Source: Treponema sp.
GTDB lineage: Bacteria; Spirochaetota; Spirochaetia; Treponematales; Treponemataceae
Assembly: GCA_016296575.1 (NCBI GenBank)
Contig: JAEDJA010000035.1
Location: forward strand, 1-19,256
DNA length: 19,256 bases
Direction: 5' to 3'
Under the pieces are notes generated by a model, which was not told the DNA's origin, ran no database searches, and was given only the letters and a program-made list of their open reading frames with translations. Shown here one piece after another: positions 14,577 to 19,256 of this stretch (its first letter is position 1; every line of letters starts with the position of its first letter). A program made the translations under genes and the position numbers.

Positions 14577-17500
14577 CTAACTTAACTGAGCTTCAATCTG
14601 TTTTTGCAGTTTCAGAATCTTTGCGGAATTCTGATTTGTCTTTTTCTTCAAAAGGCTGTCAACCTTGCTTTTTGCACTTCGATAGTTTCCGTTCAGGTAA
14701 TCTGTTGTAGCCATCTGGAAAAGGTTTTCATCTTCCGCACTAAGAACAACGGCAGCTTTTCCACCTACACGAAGCTGAATTTCATCTTTAAGTTTCATGG
14801 CCTGAACATCGTTAGGATTTTTTTCAAGGGCCTTGTCCAGCGGAATAAGTGCCTTTTTGAGCAGTTCTTCGTCACGTCCGGCTTTTGCAATAAGATCCTG
14901 TGCCTGTTTTACTAAATTATCGGCTTCTTTTTGTTCTGTTTTATCAACTGGTTTTCGTTTAATTCCAATTTGATATTCAATATTGTCCTTAAGGGCGGCA
15001 AGTCCTTTATATTTTGGATTCAGCTCGTAAAGGTCCAGAAGCTTTGCGTAAGTTTCCTGAGTTGTTGTTTTTGAATTATAGGCTTTCTGAATTTCTGCAA
15101 CCTGAGCTGCAAATTCCCTTTCGAATTTTACCGGGTCAATTTTCTGGTCAATTTTCATGTTCAGTTCACGGGCTTCTTCATTATAAGAGTAAACCAGTAG
15201 AACTTTTTCAAGCTTGTTTTTTGCTTTCTGAAGCTTAGCCTTACCTTTTTCGGTGTTAGGACCAAGCTTTATGCCGTCTTCGTAATCTTTTCCAGCCCCG
15301 CTAAGCAACTGGGACATTTCAGGATAAAGTGCATCGCTTGGATGGAGTGTTCGTCCTGTTTTCATGGAAAGGGCAGTGTTGATGATACGGGTCAGGTATT
15401 CAATTTCTTCATCGTTTTCAATATTTGTACTCTGCCATCGTTCGGCAGCTTCACTCAGCAGTTTTGAAGCCTGTTCAAAGTTCTGGCTGTAATACTGTTC
15501 CCAGGCAGTTTTCTTGAGGTTACGAACTTCTTCAACAACAATTTTATTTTCGCCTTGAGCAATGCGTGCACCAAGAGCAGCCAGTTTTGCATCACTTTCT
15601 GTCTGAAGTGCAAGATCAAAATTGATTTCAAGACTGCGCAGGTAATTTGTCTGTGCGTCGGAGAGTCTTGTTCGGGCTGTATCAAAATTCTTCTGTTTAA
15701 GTGCGCGTTCTGCCTGAGTGTAGCGGTTTTCGGCTTCTTTTTTATATCGTTCTGAAAGACGAATCTGTTCTTCACTTTCTGTTTTTTTAGCAATAGAAGA
15801 ATCAAGGTAAGCTGCCAGTTTTTCCCGTGCTTCAAGTATTTTATTGTAAGTCGAATGTTGAATCAGATTGTTAGCAAAAGCCTGGGCCTGTTTAATCTGT
15901 TTATCAATAACGGCAATTTCTTTTTTAAGGTCTGTTTCAAGGGAACTGCAGAGTGCCTGTACTTTGGAAGGGTAGAATTCTGTAAAGGTGATATTTCCGT
16001 CTTCGTCGTGGCGTTCTGATCCCAGAAGAGTTTTTTCTATTGTACTGTGTCGGGTTTCAGCATCTTTTAGATAAGAACTGTCCGCAGCTTCCCAGTATGC
16101 AAAAATTTCCTTGTAAGTGTTTATTGTGCGGTTTTCCATGTAATCATTAATCTGATTTACATAGTTTTTAAGCTTTGTTTCTATTTCCCACCAGTCTGTG
16201 ATATTTTCAGAAAAATTGAAGACCATAAGCTTTCGCTGGCTGTCGGTAAGATCTCCTGAATCAAGAATTGAAAGAAGCTTGTTTACATAATCTGAAGAGG
16301 CCAGTTCGCTCTGAGCAGGAATTTCCGGTCGTGACACTTCAATATGGGAATTATCTGAAATCTGTGCTTTTAGATTGAAAAGGCCTTCCGTGTAATCAGA
16401 AAGCTGTGTTTCGTATGCAATATACTGATTCCATTTTTCCATTTTATCAAGGATTTCCTGAATTTCCGGATTCAGAAGAGAATTAAGATTGCTGGTATTC
16501 ATAGAAATTCTATTCCAGTCCTTCAAATCACTTGTCATCCAAAGCGCTTTTTCAGGATTGAAATTCTTGTCAAAAATCCTCTGAGGTAATTCTTTTTGGA
16601 GAGCCAGCATTTTGGCATCCATTTTTTCCTTCAGAACACCGGTCATTAGTTTCATGGAATTCTCCCACTGTGTGTTCAGAACTCCCATAACTCCTGTATA
16701 TCGGTTGTCGCTTTTTCCTGTAACAAATCTTTGGATAAAAGGCAGAAATGAAGCGTCGGTAAGTTCATCTTCTCCGTTTTTTCTGGCAACTTCCTTACAT
16801 AGATTAAAAATTCGGTTAAATTCTATGGCTGTGCCGTAAATTGAGGAACGTAACGCTGAATATTCTGTGAATTCATTTTTTACTTCGGCAAAAGCTCGGT
16901 TCACCATAGTAAGGTCTTCAGCATTGATTGCAGAAATGTACTTGTTTACAGCACTGGATAAACGAATGCTGTATTCGGAAAATGATTCAGTCAGATTTGT
17001 CAAATGTGTTTTAGCACTCATGGCTGGATTGAAGATGTCTTTGGTGTGTTCACTTTCAAGCCAGTCTTCCTCAAAAGCATCAAGGTACAGATCAAATCCA
17101 GATGAAATTACAGCAAGGGCTTCTTCATATTTATTTTCCTGAATAAGCTGACTTGATTCTTCATTGATCCTGTTCATTTTTGCAAGGTTGATACGGAATC
17201 TGGCGGTTACATAAATCTCATCGATAAAAAGCCCAAGAGGAGTGTCTTTCTGTTTTTCTATTTTGCGCAGTTGGCCTGTGTAAAATTCCAGTTTTTCGTC
17301 GTTTTCCGGATCATTAAGCAGAATTTCGTGCACTTTATCGTAAATGGATGCATAATCTTCTCGCAGATTCATGATTTTCTGGATTCTTAATTGGGCAACA
17401 TCAAAGGACTCAGGGTTGTTTTCAATGTAGAGATTAAGTTCCTTTAGCGCTTCATCGTATTTTGTTTCCTTAATGAGGGAATCGATTTCCCGGAGGGACA

Positions 17501-17612
17501 ATAGCTGAGCTTCGGACAAACCACGGTCACTATCTTCCTGAGAAAATAGAGGCGGAGCCAGTAGAGAAAGAATTATAAATGTCAAAATAAGTTTTAAGGC
17601 CTTTTTAAACAT
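14577..17612 (-). CDS. large exported TPR/coiled-coil protein of unknown function
   Basis: A 1011-aa protein with a signal peptide (MFKKALKLILTFIILSLLAP, cleavage near residue 24 before QEDSD), so it is periplasmic or surface-exposed. It is almost wholly helical. TPR-like units include YDEALKELNLYIENNPESFD (about 53-72), NKYEEALAVISSGFDLYLDA (about 165-184), RYTQAERALKQKNFDTARTR, QNFEQASKLLSEAAERW, ALIPLDKALEKNPNDVQAMK and a last one near the C-terminus (DYLNGNYRSAKSKVDSLLKK). Long coiled-coil stretches join them. There is no catalytic motif, no Cys-rich part and no membrane helix after the signal. It is the first gene of a two-gene unit with the receptor phosphatase. Both are exported or have large periplasmic parts, so this protein could be the scaffold or partner of the phosphatase's outer domain; that is inference from linkage only. 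Confidence 0.8.
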   Translation of the reverse strand: MFKKALKLILTFIILSLLAPPLFSQEDSDRGLSEAQLLSLREIDSLIKETKYDEALKELNLYIENNPESFDVAQLRIQKIMNLREDYASIYDKVHEILLNDPENDEKLEFYTGQLRKIEKQKDTPLGLFIDEIYVTARFRINLAKMNRINEESSQLIQENKYEEALAVISSGFDLYLDAFEEDWLESEHTKDIFNPAMSAKTHLTNLTESFSEYSIRLSSAVNKYISAINAEDLTMVNRAFAEVKNEFTEYSALRSSIYGTAIEFNRIFNLCKEVARKNGEDELTDASFLPFIQRFVTGKSDNRYTGVMGVLNTQWENSMKLMTGVLKEKMDAKMLALQKELPQRIFDKNFNPEKALWMTSDLKDWNRISMNTSNLNSLLNPEIQEILDKMEKWNQYIAYETQLSDYTEGLFNLKAQISDNSHIEVSRPEIPAQSELASSDYVNKLLSILDSGDLTDSQRKLMVFNFSENITDWWEIETKLKNYVNQINDYMENRTINTYKEIFAYWEAADSSYLKDAETRHSTIEKTLLGSERHDEDGNITFTEFYPSKVQALCSSLETDLKKEIAVIDKQIKQAQAFANNLIQHSTYNKILEAREKLAAYLDSSIAKKTESEEQIRLSERYKKEAENRYTQAERALKQKNFDTARTRLSDAQTNYLRSLEINFDLALQTESDAKLAALGARIAQGENKIVVEEVRNLKKTAWEQYYSQNFEQASKLLSEAAERWQSTNIENDEEIEYLTRIINTALSMKTGRTLHPSDALYPEMSQLLSGAGKDYEDGIKLGPNTEKGKAKLQKAKNKLEKVLLVYSYNEEARELNMKIDQKIDPVKFEREFAAQVAEIQKAYNSKTTTQETYAKLLDLYELNPKYKGLAALKDNIEYQIGIKRKPVDKTEQKEADNLVKQAQDLIAKAGRDEELLKKALIPLDKALEKNPNDVQAMKLKDEIQLRVGGKAAVVLSAEDENLFQMATTDYLNGNYRSAKSKVDSLLKKKTNQNSAKILKLQKQIEAQLS

Positions 17613-17625
17613 TGTTTTGACTGTT

Positions 17626-17635
17626 CACAATTGTG
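17626..17635. promoter_or_regulatory. perfect 10-bp palindrome before the TPR gene
   Basis: CACAATTGTG lies 14-23 bases upstream of the TPR start codon, within the 135-bp divergent spacer. It may be a regulator site acting on the TPR-phosphatase unit. No convincing -10/-35 pair for that unit could be placed around it. Confidence 0.3.
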
Positions 17636-17659
17636 GTACACTTTGCGCATAGACAAAAA

Positions 17660-17690
17660 TTGATTATTTTTGTTTTAGTGTATACACTAA
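17660..17690 (+). promoter_or_regulatory. sigma70-type promoter with overlapping 16-bp palindromic operator
   Basis: TTGATT (17660-17665) and TACACT (17683-17688) have a 17-base spacer, giving a start near 17695 and a leader of about 53 bases. The -10 box lies wholly inside TTAGTGTATACACTAA (17675-17690), a perfect palindrome. A dimeric repressor bound there would block RNA polymerase, so the UPF0164 gene is probably repressible. Confidence 0.6.
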
Positions 17691-17747
17691 TTTTCGGAAA
17701 TTTATTTCAATACAAGAGAAAAAAAACCGAAAATATATAAGAAAGAA

Positions 17748-19043
17748 ATGGTGAAATTCAAAAGACTGGCAGTTTCGATTTTTTCTCTCCTCATGTGCAC
17801 TGGTGTTATGTGTGCACAGTCATTTTCATCTTTTCAGACAGATTTGTCAAAGGTTTTTGAATCCCTGGTTTCCAAAAATGAAGGTCTTACTTCTTTCAGA
17901 TCCCTGGTAATTCCTAAAGGTGGACGTGATGAAAGTCTTGGTCAGGCCTTTACCGGTCTTTGTGATGACTTAAACTTCATGAATTACAATCCTGCCGCCT
18001 CATCAATTTTAAAAAATTCCCAGGCCGCTTTTAATCACAATTCCTGGATTGCTGATTCTAAAATGGAAACCCTTACTTATTCCTCAACCATAAAGCATAT
18101 GGGTTTTGGCGGTCAGTTCAACTGTTTTTACATGCCTTTTACGGAATACAATCTTTTTGGTGAACGAGTAAATACCAGTTATTACACTGAATCCACAATG
18201 ACCATAAACTGGTCCTACAACTTTCTTGCCGGTTATGATTTTAAGGGAATTGCCTTTGGTGTAAATCTAAAAGGGGCCTTGCGCAGTATGCCTGATTATG
18301 CAGACAATAATACAAACCAGCTGATCCAAGGTTCTGGACTTGCCCAAAGCGGTCTTGGTTTAATGGCAGATGTAGGACTTATGCTTCAGTTCAATGTTTT
18401 AAAATTCTATTCTTCCCGAGATGCAAATGTTCGTGTGGGAATAGCAGTGCAGAATCTTGGTGCTGCATGGACTGGCTTTGGTGAAAAAACTGTCCTGGAT
18501 GATCCTCTTCCATCGTCTTTAAATGCAGGTGTTTCTCTAAAGTTTATAAAGCCTATTACACTTACGGCAGAAATCAAGCAGCCTTTCCAGCTTTCCAAAA
18601 ATTCTAAATATGAACTTTTTTCTGTTGGCAGCGGTGTTGAAATAAGATTTACCAATTTTCTTTCTGTAATGGGCGGATTTCAGATAAAAGGTGGTAACCC
18701 TAAAATAAGTCTTGGTACTGAATTTGAAATGAGCAAGGTTCGTTTCAATCTGAATTATACACTTGATCTTACAACTTCTTTCAGCCCTGTAAACCGCTTT
18801 TCCGCATCCTGCCTTATTCAGTTAGGTGACCATGGTTATGCAGCACGCCAGCAGCAGGTAGATAAGTGGTACAATGACGGTATTTACTGGTACTCTCTGC
18901 GAAATTACGAAATGGCAAAAGCCTGCTGGAATGAAGCCCTGAAAATAGAACCTCGTTTTGATCCTGCAATTACAGGTATAAAAACAGTAGACCGCATTGA
19001 AAATATGTTCCAGAAGCTTAAAGAAGCTCAATTCCTCGAATGA
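17748..19043 (+). CDS. UPF0164 / FadL-like outer-membrane barrel protein with TPR tail
   Basis: A 431-aa protein with a Sec signal peptide (about 1-23, ...MCTGVMCAQS). The mature part matches the treponemal UPF0164 family. GGRDESLGQAFTGLCDDLNF (about 58-77) with NYNPAA is the family's N-terminal plug-like segment, also seen in PorV/FadL barrels (gene pattern A.G.a..A..D.....NPA). Then come amphipathic strands (FGGQFNCFYMPFTEYNLFG ... YDFKGIAFGVNLKGALRSM ... FLSVMGGFQIKGG). The last 64 residues (368-431) form TPR-like helices (WYNDGIYWYSLRNYEMAKAC, WNEALKIEPRF) on the periplasmic side. In T. pallidum, members of this family are modelled as FadL-type importers of long-chain fatty acids or other hydrophobic compounds; that role is taken from the family, not shown here. 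The ribosome site is weak (AAGAAAG). Repression by a palindrome-binding regulator is likely. Confidence 0.85.
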   Translation: MVKFKRLAVSIFSLLMCTGVMCAQSFSSFQTDLSKVFESLVSKNEGLTSFRSLVIPKGGRDESLGQAFTGLCDDLNFMNYNPAASSILKNSQAAFNHNSWIADSKMETLTYSSTIKHMGFGGQFNCFYMPFTEYNLFGERVNTSYYTESTMTINWSYNFLAGYDFKGIAFGVNLKGALRSMPDYADNNTNQLIQGSGLAQSGLGLMADVGLMLQFNVLKFYSSRDANVRVGIAVQNLGAAWTGFGEKTVLDDPLPSSLNAGVSLKFIKPITLTAEIKQPFQLSKNSKYELFSVGSGVEIRFTNFLSVMGGFQIKGGNPKISLGTEFEMSKVRFNLNYTLDLTTSFSPVNRFSASCLIQLGDHGYAARQQQVDKWYNDGIYWYSLRNYEMAKACWNEALKIEPRFDPAITGIKTVDRIENMFQKLKEAQFLE

Positions 19044-19049
19044 CCCATT

Positions 19050-19256
19050 GTAATGTACTACCCTTGAACATTGGTCTTAGGTCATTCCAACCTTTGCTAC
19101 CTCGCATTGCTCGGTTTAACGCAAATGTTGCAGGCATTTAGAGCATGTAAAACCCGGTGTAATGTACTTCCCTTGAACATTGTCTTTAGGTCATTCCAAC
19201 CTTTGCTACCTCGCATTGCTCGGCTTAACGCAAATGTTGCAGGCATTTAGAGCATG
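19050..19256. repeat. tandem 109-bp repeats, two units, array continues past the window
   Basis: Unit 1 covers 19050-19158 and unit 2 starts at 19159 and is cut by the window end after 98 bases. They differ at five positions (ACTAC/ACTTC, a three-base change in TTGGTCTTAGG/TTGTCTTTAGG, and GGTTTAA/GGCTTAA). Each holds GGTCATTCCAACC, TGCTACCTCGCATTGCTCGG and the small palindrome GCAAATGTTGC. The period is not a multiple of three, so it is not a coding repeat. The array begins seven bases after the UPF0164 stop. Confidence 0.85.

Noticed and set aside
17613..17660. Promoter for the TPR-phosphatase unit
   Set aside because: TTGTCT is a possible -35 on the minus strand, but no -10 of acceptable quality lies 15-18 bases downstream.
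19050..19256. CRISPR array
   Set aside because: The 109-bp period is conserved throughout, with no short repeats separated by unique spacers and no cas genes nearby.
19050..19256. Minus-strand ORF through the 109-bp repeats
   Set aside because: It stays open for only about 57 codons, and the unit length is not a multiple of three, so each unit would be read in a different frame.

Overview
The window looks like a spirochete chromosome, most likely a host- or gut-associated Treponema. The strongest pointers are a UPF0164/FadL-like outer-membrane protein (a family largely confined to treponemes), a very large periplasmic-sensor SpoIIE-type phosphatase, a long secreted TPR/coiled-coil protein, AT-rich codon use, and housekeeping genes of spirochete type. 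No database search was possible; family names come from motifs read by eye.

Region 1 (about 1-2840) is an accessory stretch made mostly of gene debris. It holds a bidirectional terminator with a 29-codon holin-like/Fst-like toxin ORF on the minus strand (106-195), a fragment ending in an SSB-like SIPF tail, a reverse transcriptase remnant with a YMDD catalytic box and a displaced thumb segment (592-868), and a frameshifted, internally deleted ToxN/AbiQ type III toxin gene that still has a terminator hairpin just upstream (824-1255). After these come an unidentified frameshifted fragment (1262-1457), one intact lipoprotein gene with its own good promoter (1484-2494, minus), and the 3' end of an IS3-family transposase with its terminal inverted repeat (2519-2695). 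Next to gdhA lies a 57-bp double-hairpin element flanked by two 19-bp direct repeats. Both repeats encode the last five residues and stop of gdhA, and they differ only at synonymous positions, which resembles a past integration site at the gdhA 3' end.

Region 2 (2845-9868) is core genome. On the minus strand is NADP-type glutamate dehydrogenase (gdhA). Divergently on the plus strand runs a compact series: divergent polysaccharide deacetylase, tsaD, rsmE, a HExxH metalloprotease with a helical C-terminus, a secreted Ser/Thr-rich protein, and rsmG. Spacing is 1-19 bp except for an 81-bp gap before the metalloprotease, which carries its own promoter. tsaD, rsmE and rsmG modify tRNA and 16S rRNA, so translation quality is the shared theme; the two exported proteins are unrelated passengers or cell-envelope genes.

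Region 3 (9865-17612, minus) is a two-gene unit: a 1011-aa exported TPR/coiled-coil protein, then, 23 bp downstream, a 1562-aa membrane receptor phosphatase (periplasmic beta-propeller and Ig-like domains, three membrane segments, HAMP, PP2C/SpoIIE). It converges on rsmG with stop codons sharing a CTAG. Region 4 (17613-19256) is a divergent promoter with a perfect 16-bp palindrome over the -10 box, the UPF0164 barrel protein, and then the start of a tandem array of 109-bp non-coding repeats that runs off the window. Three genes have a -10 box only 7-9 bases before the start codon and no Shine-Dalgarno, suggesting leaderless transcripts.
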